A stretch of 64,000 bases of DNA from Paenibacillus lautus NBRC 15380 (GCF_004000945.1 NZ_BIMF01000004.1:310001-374000), one strand, 5' to 3'; counted from the stretch's first letter, positions 24,415 through 34,919 are shown. The notes: a model not told the origin generated them from the letters alone. Translations and numbers: made by a program.

Positions 24415-25148
24415 GCCAGCACCTCCTGAATAAACTCGATATCCGATCGAATCTCACTCGCCTTATCGGCGGCCGTGGTGAGATCTGAACGCGAAAGCGA
24501 TTGAAGAATATACCCCATCTTCTCCATCTCCGACTTCCATTTCTCACTGAAAACCGGATTTGGGGACTGCGTCAGCCAAGGTCCCATACGGAAAAGCCAG
24601 TCCGTAGATAACCGGACACCGCCACCAATCGCCCTTTCCGTGTAAACCTGCTCATTCGTCAGGTCTGTTGTTTGCGTAGGCTCGGCGACCAGCACTTCGT
24701 AAATTTTGCCGTCTTCCTCCAGGATCATTTCCTCGATCAGCACCCAGCCATGGGAATACAGCCATCTACGCAAGATATCTTCTCCCACATTCGGCTGCAG
24801 GACCAGCCTGCGGACGCCTGCCAGCTTATCGATGCCGCGGTCCAAAATCGCTGCAATCAAACTGCCGCCCATACCGGCAATCGTAATGACGTCGGCCTCA
24901 CCGGCTGAGAGTACGTTCAAACCGTCTCCTCTTCGCACGCTGATGACATCCGTCATCCCTGATTCGATGACCTGTTTGATAGCAGCATCATACGGGCCGG
25001 GATTGACTTCACCGGCGATCGCTTGAATTGCAGCCCCGCTCTCTACGGCAGCCACAGGCAGCAGGGCATGGTCGGAACCGATATCTGCAAGTCGGCTGCC
25101 GCGCGGAATCTTCTCCAGTATTTGTGTTAATCTTCTTGATAATTTCAC
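24390..25148 (-). CDS. trmK: tRNA (adenine22-N1)-methyltransferase TrmK
   Basis: TrmK methylates A22 in the D-loop of bacterial tRNAs. The sequence KLSRRLTQILEKIPRGSRLADIGSDHALLP gives the SAM-binding Rossmann start (ADIGSDHA), followed by VRRGDGLNVL, ITIAGMGGSLI (the GMGG motif) and RRLVLQPNV, then a C-terminal coiled-coil region. I prefer the GTG at 25148 as the start, with AAGGTG 8 bases upstream; the GTG three codons earlier lies in contact with that ribosome site. Length is then 252 residues. It lies after sigA, across a terminator. Confidence 0.93.
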   Translation of the reverse strand: MKLSRRLTQILEKIPRGSRLADIGSDHALLPVAAVESGAAIQAIAGEVNPGPYDAAIKQVIESGMTDVISVRRGDGLNVLSAGEADVITIAGMGGSLIAAILDRGIDKLAGVRRLVLQPNVGEDILRRWLYSHGWVLIEEMILEEDGKIYEVLVAEPTQTTDLTNEQVYTERAIGGGVRLSTDWLFRMGPWLTQSPNPVFSEKWKSEMEKMGYILQSLSRSDLTTAADKASEIRSDIEFIQEVLACLPKDKP

Positions 25149-25368
25149 GGTTGACACACCTTACCATTCCATATTTTCGTCCAAATCACGACCTATTCCT
25201 TACCCTAACAGAGACGATACCAAACTGCAAACCGGGAAATCCGGTGAAAATAAGTTATGCCTCGTCATTTGCAATGGGTCCGAAAAAGAGCTAAAATAAA
25301 GACCAATAAAACAAATGCAGGAAGAAATTCCATAACCAAGAAACTTATACATGCCATGCATGAATTCG

Positions 25369-25404
25369 AAAAAAAGGACCTGCTGCGATTACTGCAGAAG
25401 GTCC
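25369..25404 (-). terminator. Terminator of the dnaG-sigA operon
   Basis: In the minus-strand RNA, GGACCT and CTGC pair with GCAG and AGGTCC, with unpaired bases between the two stem blocks, followed by TTTTTTTC. The gap 25158-25414 holds no gene. Confidence 0.85.
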
Positions 25405-25414
25405 GTGGATTAAG

Positions 25415-26548
25415 CTATTCGAGGAAATCCTTTAACCGCTTGCTGCGGCTCGGGTGACGAAGCTTACGGAGCGCTTTCGCTTCAATCTGTCGAATCCGTT
25501 CGCGTGTAACACCGAACACTTTGCCGACCTCTTCCAGTGTTCTCGTGCGGCCATCATCGAGTCCGAAACGAAGACGAAGTACGTTCTCCTCGCGCTCAGT
25601 CAGCGTATCCAGCACATCTTCGAGCTGTTCCTTCAGAAGCTCGTAAGCAGCCGCATCGGCAGGAGCGAGTGCTTCCTGATCCTCGATGAAATCTCCGAGA
25701 TGGGAATCATCTTCCTCACCGATCGGCGTTTCCAGCGAAACGGGCTCCTGAGCAATCTTCATAATCTCCCGGACTTTCTCAACACTGAGTTCCATCTCGG
25801 CAGCAATTTCCTCCGGCGAAGGCTCACGTCCGAGCTCCTGGAGAAGCTGTCTGGATACACGAATCAGTTTGTTGATGGTCTCCACCATATGCACAGGAAT
25901 TCGGATGGTACGGGCCTGGTCAGCAATAGCGCGCGTGATTGCTTGGCGAATCCACCAGGTCGCATACGTACTGAATTTGAAACCCTTTTTGTAATCGAAC
26001 TTCTCCACGGCTTTGATCAAACCCATGTTGCCCTCCTGAATCAAATCCAGGAACAGCATTCCTCGTCCGACATAACGCTTCGCGATACTTACAACGAGAC
26101 GCAGGTTGGCTTCGGCCAGACGGCGCTTGGCTTCCTCATCCCCCTGTTCAATCCGGTTGGCAAGTTCAATCTCATCATCAGCTGACAACAGCGGAACCCG
26201 GCCAATTTCCTTCAGATACATCCGTACCGGGTCGTTAATCTTGATCCCTGGAGGCAGTGAAAGATCGTCGTCAAACCCAAAATCCTCATTATCATGGGAT
26301 TCGGAATCTCCCGATTGCCGGTGGGTACCCTCTTCGTCATTCTCATTTACCACATCGATACCCAGGTCGGCCAGCTGCTCGTAGAACTCTTCCATCTGCT
26401 CCGTGTCCTGATCAAATGGCGATAATTTCTCCATAATGTCTTTATAGCTTAATACGGATCTCTTTTTACCCTGTTCAATCAACTGATCCTTGACTTGATC
26501 CAGCGTAAATTCCGTTTCTAGTTCAGTATGCTGATCATTCGCCATCAT
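25415..26548 (-). CDS. sigA: Primary sigma factor SigA/RpoD
   Basis: The housekeeping sigma factor directs RNA polymerase to -35/-10 promoters such as those seen here. The 377-residue protein has region 1.1 ([29 protein letters not shown]), region 1.2 ([21 protein letters not shown]), region 2 ([56 protein letters not shown]), region 3, and region 4.2 ([29 protein letters not shown]). An acidic stretch at about residues 75-95 is typical of Firmicutes SigA. GGAGGAGGG precedes the ATG. dnaG lies 39 bases upstream and is co-transcribed. Confidence 0.98.
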   Translation of the reverse strand: MMANDQHTELETEFTLDQVKDQLIEQGKKRSVLSYKDIMEKLSPFDQDTEQMEEFYEQLADLGIDVVNENDEEGTHRQSGDSESHDNEDFGFDDDLSLPPGIKINDPVRMYLKEIGRVPLLSADDEIELANRIEQGDEEAKRRLAEANLRLVVSIAKRYVGRGMLFLDLIQEGNMGLIKAVEKFDYKKGFKFSTYATWWIRQAITRAIADQARTIRIPVHMVETINKLIRVSRQLLQELGREPSPEEIAAEMELSVEKVREIMKIAQEPVSLETPIGEEDDSHLGDFIEDQEALAPADAAAYELLKEQLEDVLDTLTEREENVLRLRFGLDDGRTRTLEEVGKVFGVTRERIRQIEAKALRKLRHPSRSKRLKDFLE

Positions 26549-26587
26549 TCGACTCCCTCCTCCCTAGAAACAGCAATGTGCGGGGCT

Positions 26588-28405
26588 TCATTGTCTTTCT
26601 AGGGCGATAATCTCACTTGCAATTTGCGCGGCTCGCAAAAAATCACCTGAGCGCTCCGCTTTTATCATTTCTTCTTTTTTCTGGTCGATCTCTCTCTGCT
26701 GCGGAAATTTCAGCACCTCACGTATGCAATCATCGAGCACTTGAACATTCCACTCGGCTGGTGCTTCCATCATCATGATCGAGCTGACCGTCATTTCCAA
26801 ACGATCGTCGTGGAGCGATGACATGAAACGGCTGATATCCGGAGATTTACCCTGTGCGTAAAAAGCATATAGATAAGCAGCAATTGCCGCATGATCTTCA
26901 ATATTAAACGCTTCTCCCAGGCGATCGCCTACGTATCGCGCGGCCTCCGCATCCTGCAGCATCAGCGACAGCAGCCGCCGCTCTGCGGCATGGTAAGCAG
27001 GCAGAAGTACCGGGGCGGGCTGGCGCCCTTTTTTATGCCTACCATTATTCCACCTTTTTTCCTTATTATCCCCATCACCCATCTTTTTTTGCATCGATTG
27101 CCGAAGCAGATTGCAATCCTGCTTAAGACTCTCGTAGGAAAGATGGAGCTCGGAGGACAATTCCCTCAAGTAAACTTCTCGTTCAGTCGAGGAATTCAGT
27201 ACGGCGATAATGGGCAGTGCCTCTTTGGCGTACGCAATCTTACCATCTTCTTCTAGCAGTATATGGTTTTTCTTCAGATATATAAGTTTAAATTTTGTTG
27301 TTGAAACAGCTGTTTCTACTACATGCCTGAAACGCTCGGCACCGAATTTGCGGATGTAATCATCCGGATCCATTCCTTCGTTCACCAAAGCGATTCGTAC
27401 CCTGAGACCAACGCCTTCCAGCATTGGAATGACTTTTAACGCAGCAGCCATACCGGCTTTATCACCGTCATAGACAACAACAACTTCTTCAGCCACCGAT
27501 TTCATGATTGCCACTTGGTTTTCCGTTAGAGAGGTCCCCATGGTTGCCACACCGTTGTGAAGTCCCGCTTCCCATGACGAAATTACATCGCCGTAACCTT
27601 CGAATAACAGAATTTGACGCAATTTGCGTATGGATGTCTTCGCCTGGTGCAGGTTGTACAATGTGCGGCTCTTATTAAATAGAAGTGTCTCCGGGGAATT
27701 CAGGTACTTCGGTTGACCGTCCCCCAGTATTCTGCCAGCAAACGCGATGACCTTCCCGCTGCGGTCATGTATCGGAAACATGATTCGTCCGCGAAAACGG
27801 TCGAGATAGCCTTCTTGTTCATGTCTTGCGGATAATAAACCGCCCTTTTCCATCTCTTTCAAGTCAAAGGATCGCTTCGTCAGGAACTGAACGAGCGTGT
27901 CCCAACGATCTGGCGCATAACCGATTTGGAACTGGTCAATCATTTTGTCGCTCATTCCGCGGGATCGTAAATACTTCATGGCTTCCGTACCATGCTCCGT
28001 ATTCTTCAACAGAAAATGGTACAGCTTGGCGCTAAGCTCATAGGCTTCATTCAAACGTTCTTTTTCCGGATTACGAGGAATTACGGGAACTCCTTGACCT
28101 TCCGGTAACGAGATATCATTCTCTTCTGCCATTGTCTTGACGGCTTCGGGAAAAGAAAATCCTTCGATTTCCATTCTAAATTTAATGGCGTTTCCGCCCT
28201 TACCGCAGCCATAGCAGTAAAAGATTTGGCGTTCCGGTGTAACCGTAAAGGAAGGAGTTTTCTCTGAGTGAAACGGGCACAAGCCCTTCAGGTATTTCCC
28301 CTGTTTGGTAAGATGCACGTATTTGCTGACCGTGTCCACAATATCGCTTTTGGCCAGTACTTCCTCAATGACATCATCCGGAATATTACCTTGTCCGGTA
28401 CTCAT
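26588..28405 (-). CDS. dnaG: DNA primase DnaG
   Basis: DnaG makes RNA primers for DNA replication with the DnaB/DnaC-type helicase. The ATG at 28405 (STGQGNIPDDVIEEV) is chosen because AAGGTGG lies 5 bases upstream. The 605-residue protein has the CHC2 zinc finger C43, H46, C64, C67 (LCPFHSEKTPSFTV, FYCYGCGKGGN), the RNA polymerase basic domain with GYAPDRWDTL and FAGRILGDGQPKYLNSPET, the TOPRIM motifs LLFEGYGDVI and VVVYDGDKAGMAAAL, and a C-terminal helicase-interaction domain. yqxD precedes and sigA follows, the usual Bacillus order. Confidence 0.97.
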   Translation of the reverse strand: MSTGQGNIPDDVIEEVLAKSDIVDTVSKYVHLTKQGKYLKGLCPFHSEKTPSFTVTPERQIFYCYGCGKGGNAIKFRMEIEGFSFPEAVKTMAEENDISLPEGQGVPVIPRNPEKERLNEAYELSAKLYHFLLKNTEHGTEAMKYLRSRGMSDKMIDQFQIGYAPDRWDTLVQFLTKRSFDLKEMEKGGLLSARHEQEGYLDRFRGRIMFPIHDRSGKVIAFAGRILGDGQPKYLNSPETLLFNKSRTLYNLHQAKTSIRKLRQILLFEGYGDVISSWEAGLHNGVATMGTSLTENQVAIMKSVAEEVVVVYDGDKAGMAAALKVIPMLEGVGLRVRIALVNEGMDPDDYIRKFGAERFRHVVETAVSTTKFKLIYLKKNHILLEEDGKIAYAKEALPIIAVLNSSTEREVYLRELSSELHLSYESLKQDCNLLRQSMQKKMGDGDNKEKRWNNGRHKKGRQPAPVLLPAYHAAERRLLSLMLQDAEAARYVGDRLGEAFNIEDHAAIAAYLYAFYAQGKSPDISRFMSSLHDDRLEMTVSSIMMMEAPAEWNVQVLDDCIREVLKFPQQREIDQKKEEMIKAERSGDFLRAAQIASEIIALERQ

Positions 28406-28446
28406 CCAAACCACCTTCATCTCTTTTGGCACGTAAATAGTATTCG

Positions 28447-28920
28447 CTACGGGTGGACATTCTCCTGCAATTCATGCAAAAGTTTTGTCAGTTTATGTTG
28501 AAAAAAACTCCGGTCTTCGTCAAGCAGCTTTTTGGGCCCTTTGCCATACTTTCCTTGCTTCCTCGCCTTCGCCTGATGGTGACGGGAATCCAGCATGAAA
28601 TCGATATCCGTATTATGAAAAATACGACCGCGAAAGGATATCACGTGGCATGATTTGGCAAGCGCAAGTGCAGCCAGTCCATAATCCTGCGTCACCACGA
28701 TATCCCCCCTGGATATGTGGTTAGCGATGTAGAGGTCCGCACTTTGATCACTCCGATCCACCTGGATCGTTGTAACCCCTTCTTCTGCCTGCTGCAGATG
28801 ATCATAGGAAGAAACAAGCAGTACCGGCACACGAAATGTACGAGCTGTCTCTGCGATTTCCTTCTTGACTGGACATGCATCACCGTCAACCACGATCGAA
28901 ATGGAGTTGCTTTCGTTCAT
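28447..28920 (-). CDS. yqxD: UPF0178/YaiI-YqxD family protein
   Basis: The 157-residue protein contains the family blocks SIVVDGDACPVKKEI, VDRSDQSADLYIANHISRGDIVVTQDYGLAALAL, and the basic RHHQAKARKQGKYGKGPK stretch. It is a PIN-like fold of unknown function with conserved acidic residues. The start is uncertain among three closely spaced codons; ATG at 28920 fits best, with GGTG 7 bases upstream. It lies 41 bases before dnaG and is probably the first gene of the dnaG-sigA operon. The usual Bacillus neighbours ccpN and yqfL are missing from the upstream side. Confidence 0.9.
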   Translation of the reverse strand: MNESNSISIVVDGDACPVKKEIAETARTFRVPVLLVSSYDHLQQAEEGVTTIQVDRSDQSADLYIANHISRGDIVVTQDYGLAALALAKSCHVISFRGRIFHNTDIDFMLDSRHHQAKARKQGKYGKGPKKLLDEDRSFFQHKLTKLLHELQENVHP

Positions 28921-29057
28921 TCGCATCACCGGCTCTTATCTTTAATCTTGGATTCATCTTTATGCTGTATATTATTATATACGTCTTTGGCAGATTAAAA
29001 TCCTTCTTCTTAAATAAACAATGACCCTGCCCTTGCTTGATTCAGGCCGTTCATAGC

Positions 29058-29097
29058 GAAAGCGCCATCCCGTGCATAACCGCGGGCTGTCGCTTTC
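29058..29097 (-). terminator. Hairpin after glyS, possible terminator without U-run
   Basis: GAAAGCG and CGCTTTC (29058-29064 / 29091-29097) pair, with an inner CCCG/CGGG pairing; the sequence after the stem on the minus strand is CGCTATGAACGG, which has no U-tract. Confidence 0.45.
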
Positions 29098-29141
29098 ACT
29101 GAACAATGCATTATAACATTAGTAAAATCATGCTGTCACTA

Positions 29142-31217
29142 CTACCACACCAATTTCGTGAAATCGGCGTATCGCTTCAAATCTCCATCGATGCCGGAGA
29201 GCAGTGCGAGACGATTGGCCCGAACCGCTTCGTCCTCCGCCATGACCATAACGGAGTCGAAGAACCCGGTAATCGGTTCTTTGAGTCCACCCAGCAAGGA
29301 CAATGAACGTTCGCCGTCAGCGGCTTCCAGCGCGGCATGGTAATCTTCGCGAATCGCGTTCCAAGCTTCATAAAGCTTGCCTTCTTCCGTTTCCGTGAAC
29401 AGTTCAGGATTGACAGCAGCCTTGCCGGCCTTGGCCGCCAAATTGCTGACCCGGTTGAAGGATTCTACCGTTGTTTTGAAATCCTGGACATGATCCACAG
29501 CATTCATCAGCGCATGTCCGCGGGACACAACCGACACCACATGATCAAATCCAGCGGTAATGACGGCATCCACCACATCATAACGCTGATCTTCGGACAG
29601 AAGCTTCTTCACGCGAAGTCCGAAGAACTCTTTGAGGTCCTTGCGGATTTCGTCCGTCGAGCGCTTCAAAACGCGAATGTTCTCGTGAACCTCCAGGGCC
29701 ACACCGAAGACATCCGATAGCGTCACCGGGAGTTTGTGCTCCAGGATGATCTGAACGATGCCCGCCGCCTGACGGCGCAGTGCATAAGGATCCTGGGAGC
29801 CTGTCGGAATGATGCCGATGGAGAAGCATCCCACGATCGTGTCGATTTTATCCGCGATACTTACGATGGATCCCACCGAGGTGGAAGGCACCGCGTCACC
29901 GGCGAAGCGAGGCTGGTAATGCTCAAACACCGCTTTGGCCACCGGCTCCTTCTCACCGGCTTTTCTTGCATAATCCTCTCCCATAACACCCTGCAATTCA
30001 GGGAATTCATAAACCATCTGGGTCACCAGATCGAATTTGCAAATATCGGCTGCACGGCTTACAGAATCTGCTTCGTCAGCCGAAATGCTAAGCTTCGCTG
30101 ACAACTGATCGGAAATCCGGCGGATTCTGCGGACTTTATCGCCGATGGTCCCCAGCTCCTCATGGAAAACGATGCTCTCCAGCTTCGATAAAGCGTCTTT
30201 GATCTGAAGCTTCTGATCTTCCTGATAGAAGAATTTCGCGTCCGACAAACGAGCCCGCAGCACCTTTTCATTCCCTCTTGCGATAACGTCCAGGGAACGG
30301 CTGTCCCCGCTGCGCACGGTTACGAAGAACGGAAGCAATTGTCCCTGCTTATCCAGCACAGGGAAATACCGCTGATGCTCACGCATTGAAGTAATCAATA
30401 CTTCCTGCGGAATATGAAGGAATGAGGAGTCGAATGCTCCGTACAGCACGGTTGGGGTCTCAACCAGGAACAATACCTCTTCGAGCAAATCATCCTTGAT
30501 GGCGATATTCCAATCTTTCTCTTGGGCCAATGCCTGGATCTGCGACACAATCATCTCTTGGCGTTCATTCACATCCACGATGACATGCTGTTCGCGCAAT
30601 ACGTCGCGGTATGCCGATGCCTCTGGAATAACGGCTTCTCCGCCAAGGAAACGGTGTCCACGGGTCACGTTACCGGCCTTCACGCCCGTAATTTCCAGAT
30701 CAATCGTCTCACTGCCGAGCAAAGCGACCATCCACTTAATCGGACGGACGAATTTAAATTCGTGCGCCCCCCAGCGCATATTTTTCGGGAAGGTCATCGA
30801 AGTCAAAATACCAAGAAGTCCTTCGGACAGGATCGACTTCGTATCCACGCCGACGCTGTTCTTCGTCACATAGATATACTCTACCCCGCCGAGCTCCTTG
30901 AACGTAAAACTCTCGGGATCCACGCCCTGGCTTTTTGCAAAACCAAGCGCAGCCTTGCTCCACTGTCCGCTATCATCCAATGCGATCTTGCGGGATGGCC
31001 CTTTCACTTCCTCGCTGACGTCCTCTTGTTTATCCGCAACGTTCTGTACCCATACCGCCAAGCGGCGCGGCGTAGCATATGCCGTTACTTCTCCATGTCC
31101 GATTCTGGAAGCATCCAGCCATTTGACCAATTTATCCTGAAGCTGTTCCATCGCGGCGCGCAGAAATCTCGCCGGGACCTCTTCCAGACCGATTTCAAAC
31201 AATAAATCCTTAGACAT
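29142..31217 (-). CDS. glyS: Glycyl-tRNA synthetase beta subunit
   Basis: GlyS is the tRNA-recognising beta subunit of the tetrameric (alpha2beta2) glycyl-tRNA synthetase. The 691-residue protein starts [22 protein letters not shown], the standard N-terminus, and has [36 protein letters not shown] and the HD-like and DALR anticodon-binding C-terminal region, ending DFTKLVW. Length is normal. The ATG is at 31217, 8 bases inside the glyQ stop region (TAA of glyQ at 31210-31212), with GGGGG upstream, so the two subunits are translationally coupled. The pair is controlled by the T-box leader. Confidence 0.97.
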   Translation of the reverse strand: MSKDLLFEIGLEEVPARFLRAAMEQLQDKLVKWLDASRIGHGEVTAYATPRRLAVWVQNVADKQEDVSEEVKGPSRKIALDDSGQWSKAALGFAKSQGVDPESFTFKELGGVEYIYVTKNSVGVDTKSILSEGLLGILTSMTFPKNMRWGAHEFKFVRPIKWMVALLGSETIDLEITGVKAGNVTRGHRFLGGEAVIPEASAYRDVLREQHVIVDVNERQEMIVSQIQALAQEKDWNIAIKDDLLEEVLFLVETPTVLYGAFDSSFLHIPQEVLITSMREHQRYFPVLDKQGQLLPFFVTVRSGDSRSLDVIARGNEKVLRARLSDAKFFYQEDQKLQIKDALSKLESIVFHEELGTIGDKVRRIRRISDQLSAKLSISADEADSVSRAADICKFDLVTQMVYEFPELQGVMGEDYARKAGEKEPVAKAVFEHYQPRFAGDAVPSTSVGSIVSIADKIDTIVGCFSIGIIPTGSQDPYALRRQAAGIVQIILEHKLPVTLSDVFGVALEVHENIRVLKRSTDEIRKDLKEFFGLRVKKLLSEDQRYDVVDAVITAGFDHVVSVVSRGHALMNAVDHVQDFKTTVESFNRVSNLAAKAGKAAVNPELFTETEEGKLYEAWNAIREDYHAALEAADGERSLSLLGGLKEPITGFFDSVMVMAEDEAVRANRLALLSGIDGDLKRYADFTKLVW

Positions 31218-32097
31218 GGTCTGCGCCCCCTTTCTTAATCAGCGGGAAGCCCAGCTTCTCGCGCTCCTCCAAATACGTAGCTGCAACCTGACGAGCCAGG
31301 TTTCGCACGCGCATAATGTATCCCGTTCTCTCCGTTACACTGATCGCCCCTCTGGCATCGAGCAGGTTAAACGTGTGGGAGCATTTTAAAACATAGTCGT
31401 ATGCCGGGAATACCAAACTTTGGTTCATTGCTTTGTTCGCTTCTTCTTCATACATGTTAAACAGCGTAAACAGCATCTTAACGTCGGACACCTCAAAGGT
31501 GTACTTCGAATGCTCGAATTCCGGCTGATGGAATACATCTCCGTAGGTGATGCCGTCTACCCACTCCAGATCGAACACATTCTCTTTATCCTGGATATAG
31601 GATGCAAGACGCTCCATACCATAGGTAATCTCTACAGCGACTGGGCTTGCGTCAATGCCGCCAACCTGCTGGAAGTACGTAAACTGCGTAATTTCCATAC
31701 CATCCAGCCATACTTCCCAGCCTAGGCCCCATGCACCAAGCGTCGGCGCTTCCCAATTGTCCTCAACAAAACGGATGTCATGATCGAGCGGATTAATGCC
31801 AAGACGCTTCAAGCTCTCCAAATACAGCTCTTGAATATTGTCCGGTGAAGGTTTCAAAATAACCTGAAATTGGTGATGCTGATAGAGACGGTTCGGGTTC
31901 TCTCCATAGCGGCCGTCAGCAGGGCGACGGGAAGGCTCTACATAAGCTACGTTCCAAGGCTCGGGTCCGATCGAACGCAAATACGTCATCGGGTTCATCG
32001 TACCGGCACCTTTTTCCGTGTCGTACGGCTGCACGATGATGCAATTCTGTTCCGCCCAAAATTGCTGCAGCGTCAAAATCATCTGCTGGAAGTTCAT
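31210..32097 (-). CDS. glyQ: Glycyl-tRNA synthetase alpha subunit
   Basis: GlyQ carries the class II catalytic core that activates glycine. The ATG at 32097 is chosen because AAAGGAGC lies 7-8 bases upstream; the long upstream open frame reads through the T-box terminator and is not real. The 295-residue protein begins [35 protein letters not shown] and shows [34 protein letters not shown] and [19 protein letters not shown], the motifs of this family. The length is normal. It overlaps glyS by 8 bases. Confidence 0.97.
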   Translation of the reverse strand: MNFQQMILTLQQFWAEQNCIIVQPYDTEKGAGTMNPMTYLRSIGPEPWNVAYVEPSRRPADGRYGENPNRLYQHHQFQVILKPSPDNIQELYLESLKRLGINPLDHDIRFVEDNWEAPTLGAWGLGWEVWLDGMEITQFTYFQQVGGIDASPVAVEITYGMERLASYIQDKENVFDLEWVDGITYGDVFHQPEFEHSKYTFEVSDVKMLFTLFNMYEEEANKAMNQSLVFPAYDYVLKCSHTFNLLDARGAISVTERTGYIMRVRNLARQVAATYLEEREKLGFPLIKKGGADHV

Positions 32098-32160
32098 GAT
32101 TTTAGCTCCTTTACATTCTTTTTCAAATTCTTTCCACCATACTTTTCCATTCTCTGTACA

Positions 32161-32434
32161 ACAAAAAGCTCTCGCCCTACGCCTGTTGTACAGACATAGG
32201 GACGAGAGCTGTAGCTTCCCGCGGTTCCACCCTACTTGGTCCTGCTGATTCGCCGACACAATTCAGTCTTCAGCGATAAGCAAAACCCACTTTATCGTTT
32301 CACCATGCTCCCGGGTGCCCTGTTCATGAATATCTCCCACCAGGCTTCCACCGCCCCCGGCTCGCTATTTCGCGGATGATCATTCACTACTTTCCCGTTC
32401 AATGCATGTCAGTATTCAAAAAACTAATAAACTG
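32161..32434 (-). promoter_or_regulatory. Glycine T-box leader of glyQS
   Basis: The minus-strand leader holds the T-box sequence AGGGTGGAACCGCG at 32220-32233, a Stem I region, and the specifier triplet GGC (plus GCC at 32317-32319), followed by A, in a GAACAGGGCACCC context, which fits tRNA-Gly. The terminator (32167-32210) has the arms AGCTCTCG and CGAGAGCT, with further pairs CCCTA/TAGGG, then TTTTTG. Uncharged tRNA-Gly would switch this to the antiterminator and allow glyQS expression. Leader ends are approximate. Confidence 0.95.
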
Positions 32435-32440
32435 ATAAAT

Positions 32441-32469
32441 ATAATACCTCATTCTATATCTTACGTCAA
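32441..32469 (-). promoter_or_regulatory. glyQS promoter overlapping the recO stop codon
   Basis: On the minus strand, TTGACG (32464-32469), 17-base spacer, TATTAT (32441-32446). The recO stop TGA (32466-32468) lies inside the -35 hexamer. Confidence 0.85.
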
Positions 32470-33221
32470 ATATTGTACTTGTCCATTTGGTCCAAAAAGT
32501 TTTGCGATTTCAGACGCAGCCCAAGCTGCATATCCATTAAGGCCCGCATGACTTTTTTGAGCTCGGCCTTGGTTTCGTCCTTCACATCCACATTGCCCAG
32601 CCGTCTTAAATCCAGCCGTCCAAACAGGCGCAGCAGCTTCAGAGTTCTGGGCGAGATCGCCATTGCCGGCGGATCCAGATGTTTGCAGTAACGGCACAGT
32701 ACCCCGCCTAACCGGGGGCTCACCAACATATCCTCGTCTTTTCTGGGCTGATTGCACGATATGCACACATCCAGCTCCGGCCCGTACCCTGCAGTCTGCA
32801 AAATTTTCATCTCGTACAGATTGATGATAATTTGAGGATCCTTATCCTCCTGAAGCGCCTCTATACAGGCTTTGAGCTGATGAAACCAAAAAGCGCCCGT
32901 CTCCTCATCCTGCAGCACCCGATCCAAGAGCTCGCAGGCATAAGAAGCATAGGCCGCTTTCACAAGATCCTCCCTGAGCCCGTGGTGAGACTCCATGATC
33001 TCACCGGCATTCAAGTTGCCGAGCCCCGTACCATTTCGGAAGAAAACATACTCTCCATAGGTAAATAGCTGTGTCAGAGCAGCATGTCGGCTTTTCACCT
33101 TCTTTGCTCCTCTGACCAGCACGCCTACCTTGCCCGATTCTTTGGTGCAAAGTGTAATGATTTTGTTCCCTTCACCGTAGTCCATGCTGCGGATGACAAT
33201 CCCTTCCGCCCGATATAGCAT
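32466..33221 (-). CDS. recO: DNA repair protein RecO
   Basis: RecO loads RecA on single-stranded DNA together with RecR and helps anneal strands. The 251-residue protein begins LYRAEGIVIRSMDYGEGNKI, the OB-fold domain; the helical domain follows and includes the zinc-binding CISC...CRYC pair (about residues 154-182), typical of Firmicutes RecO. The ATG at 33221 is preceded by GGGGGAAA; the longer frame upstream is ignored. It follows yqzL on the same strand. The end coincides with the glyQ promoter. Confidence 0.95.
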   Translation of the reverse strand: MLYRAEGIVIRSMDYGEGNKIITLCTKESGKVGVLVRGAKKVKSRHAALTQLFTYGEYVFFRNGTGLGNLNAGEIMESHHGLREDLVKAAYASYACELLDRVLQDEETGAFWFHQLKACIEALQEDKDPQIIINLYEMKILQTAGYGPELDVCISCNQPRKDEDMLVSPRLGGVLCRYCKHLDPPAMAISPRTLKLLRLFGRLDLRRLGNVDVKDETKAELKKVMRALMDMQLGLRLKSQNFLDQMDKYNI

Positions 33222-33257
33222 GCGCTTTCCCCCAACCATTCCTGGAACAACCAATAA

Positions 33258-33398
33258 TTACTCGTCTTCTTCATGCGGGGCCGCCTCATCTTCAACGGAT
33301 GCAGCTGTAAGAACCGACTCACCCTCGGTTTCCTTATACAGCAAATACGCATCGACATCTCCAGTCATCGCAAAATACTTCCACGAAAAATCTCGCAT
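33258..33398 (-). CDS. yqzL: YqzL family small protein
   Basis: A 46-residue open frame starting RDFSWKYFAMTGDVDAYLLY, followed by an acidic tail ending in EEDE. The Trp-Lys-Tyr-Phe and GDVDAYLLYKE motif is the YqzL family, known between era and recO in Bacillus, which is exactly its position here. AGAGGATG lies about 7-9 bases before the ATG at 33398. It is too short to be found by length filters. No function is assigned to the family. Confidence 0.85.
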   Translation of the reverse strand: MRDFSWKYFAMTGDVDAYLLYKETEGESVLTAASVEDEAAPHEEDE

Positions 33399-33536
33399 TC
33401 GTATTCATCCTCTCTTCGGAAATGACGTTTCGCATCTACGAAAATTAGGATGTGCGCCTAGAGCAGATTTATGAAATGCAATTGTTGGCAGGCGGCGCCA
33501 TGTATGATTTGCCTCCGATTTGCACTGCGGCTTTTA

Positions 33537-34439
33537 TTACTCCCCGCGGTGAAATCCGAGATCGCGAAGAACGCGTTCTTGATTGCGCCAATCTTTTTTA
33601 ACTTTAACCCAGAGCTCCAAGAAAATCTTGGACCCGAGCAGCCTTTGAATATCCTGACGGGCTTGTCTGCCAACTTCTTTTAGCAGAGCACCCTGCTTGC
33701 CGATAATGATACCCTTCTGGGAGTCGCGCTCAACAAAAATAACGGCTGAAATATATACGGTTCCGTTCTCCTCCACCCGCATATCCTCAATGGTAACCGC
33801 TATGGAATGGGGAATTTCCTCTCTTGTCATGTGCAAAATTTTCTCGCGAATCAGCTCTGCGCACACGAACTGCTCCGGATGATCCGTCACCTGGTCTTCA
33901 GGATAATACTGCGGGCCAGGAGGCAAATACTTTTGTATCTGTTCAAGCAGCGTGTCAACATTGCTGCCGAGCTTCGCGGAAATCGGGACGATCTCTGCAA
34001 AATCATGCAGCTTCCGATACTGCTCAATCAGAGGCAGCAGCGCGGGCGGCTCAATCTTGTCGATTTTATTCATCACCAAGATGATCGGAGTCTTGATCTT
34101 CTGCAGCTGCTCGGCGATGTAACGGTCTCCCCCGCCGATGCCCTCCGAAGCGTCTACCAGAAATAAGGCGGCTTCCACTTCGCCCAGCGTGCTCAAAGCA
34201 GTCTGATTCATGTAATCCCCGAGCTTGGATTGACGCTTATGAATCCCCGGCGTATCCAGAAAAACCACTTGGGAATCGTTGGTCGTATATACGCCATGAA
34301 TTTTATTTCTTGTTGTTTGCGGTTTGTCCGACATGATGGCAATCTTCTGACCGATCACCTGATTCATCAGCGTTGATTTTCCTACGTTCGGTCTCCCGAT
34401 AATAGCCACAAACCCGGACTTAAATTGTTTTTTTTGCAT
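33537..34439 (-). CDS. era: GTPase Era
   Basis: Era is an essential GTPase that binds the 3' end of 16S rRNA and helps assemble the 30S subunit. The 300-residue protein has G1 GRPNVGKST (15-23), G3 DTPGIH, G4 NKID, SAKLG as G5, and a C-terminal KH domain with [22 protein letters not shown] and the ending [18 protein letters not shown] stands 6 bases before the ATG. It lies between cdd and yqzL, as in Bacillus. Confidence 0.97.
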   Translation of the reverse strand: MQKKQFKSGFVAIIGRPNVGKSTLMNQVIGQKIAIMSDKPQTTRNKIHGVYTTNDSQVVFLDTPGIHKRQSKLGDYMNQTALSTLGEVEAALFLVDASEGIGGGDRYIAEQLQKIKTPIILVMNKIDKIEPPALLPLIEQYRKLHDFAEIVPISAKLGSNVDTLLEQIQKYLPPGPQYYPEDQVTDHPEQFVCAELIREKILHMTREEIPHSIAVTIEDMRVEENGTVYISAVIFVERDSQKGIIIGKQGALLKEVGRQARQDIQRLLGSKIFLELWVKVKKDWRNQERVLRDLGFHRGE

Positions 34440-34511
34440 ACCATTCCTCCGCTACTGTTCCTGTATCTACGTGTTGTGTAAACCTTGATTTGATCCTATT
34501 CATTTGCAGAC

Positions 34512-34919
34512 TTACTGCTTGTTTAAATCCCATGGACCGAACGCTCCCGGCAGCAGTTCGCTGACGGTCGTCTCCTTGATGTCACCCTTCATATTGCCCA
34601 TGATCACCAACATATCCGGCTTGCACAGCTCCACCAGCACTTGCCGGCATACCCCGCATGGCGTGCACGGGCCGTCCGTATCGGCAACAATGGCAATCGC
34701 TTGGAAGCTCCCTGCTTCATGTCCGTCGGCAATCGCACGGAACAATGCGGTGCGCTCAGCACAATTGGTAGGACCGTATGCGGCATTCTCTACATTACAG
34801 CCAAGATGTACCTCTCCGCGCGAATCGAGCAGGGCTGCTCCCACACCAAATTTTGAATAGGGTATGTATGCCCGCGTACGTGCTTTAATCGCTTCCTGCA
34901 TTAACAATCCTGCTTCCAT
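34512..34919 (-). CDS. cdd: Cytidine deaminase
   Basis: Cdd converts cytidine and deoxycytidine to uridine and deoxyuridine in pyrimidine salvage. The 135-residue protein has the homotetrameric type motif: C53-A-E55 (TNCAERTALF) and PC-x2-C (PCTPCGVCRQ), giving zinc ligands C53, C88 and C91 and the catalytic Glu55. AGGAGG stands 8 bases before the ATG. It is set between dgkA and era in the same orientation. Confidence 0.97.
   Translation of the reverse strand: MEAGLLMQEAIKARTRAYIPYSKFGVGAALLDSRGEVHLGCNVENAAYGPTNCAERTALFRAIADGHEAGSFQAIAIVADTDGPCTPCGVCRQVLVELCKPDMLVIMGNMKGDIKETTVSELLPGAFGPWDLNKQ

Noticed and set aside
32098..32259. N-terminal extension of glyQ
   Set aside because: It reads through the T-box terminator; the ATG at 32097 has a good ribosome site and standard N-terminus.
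33470..33520. Ten-codon frame with GGAGG between era and yqzL (minus strand)
   Set aside because: A start and ribosome site are seen (APPANNCIS), but it is too short to claim without conservation.
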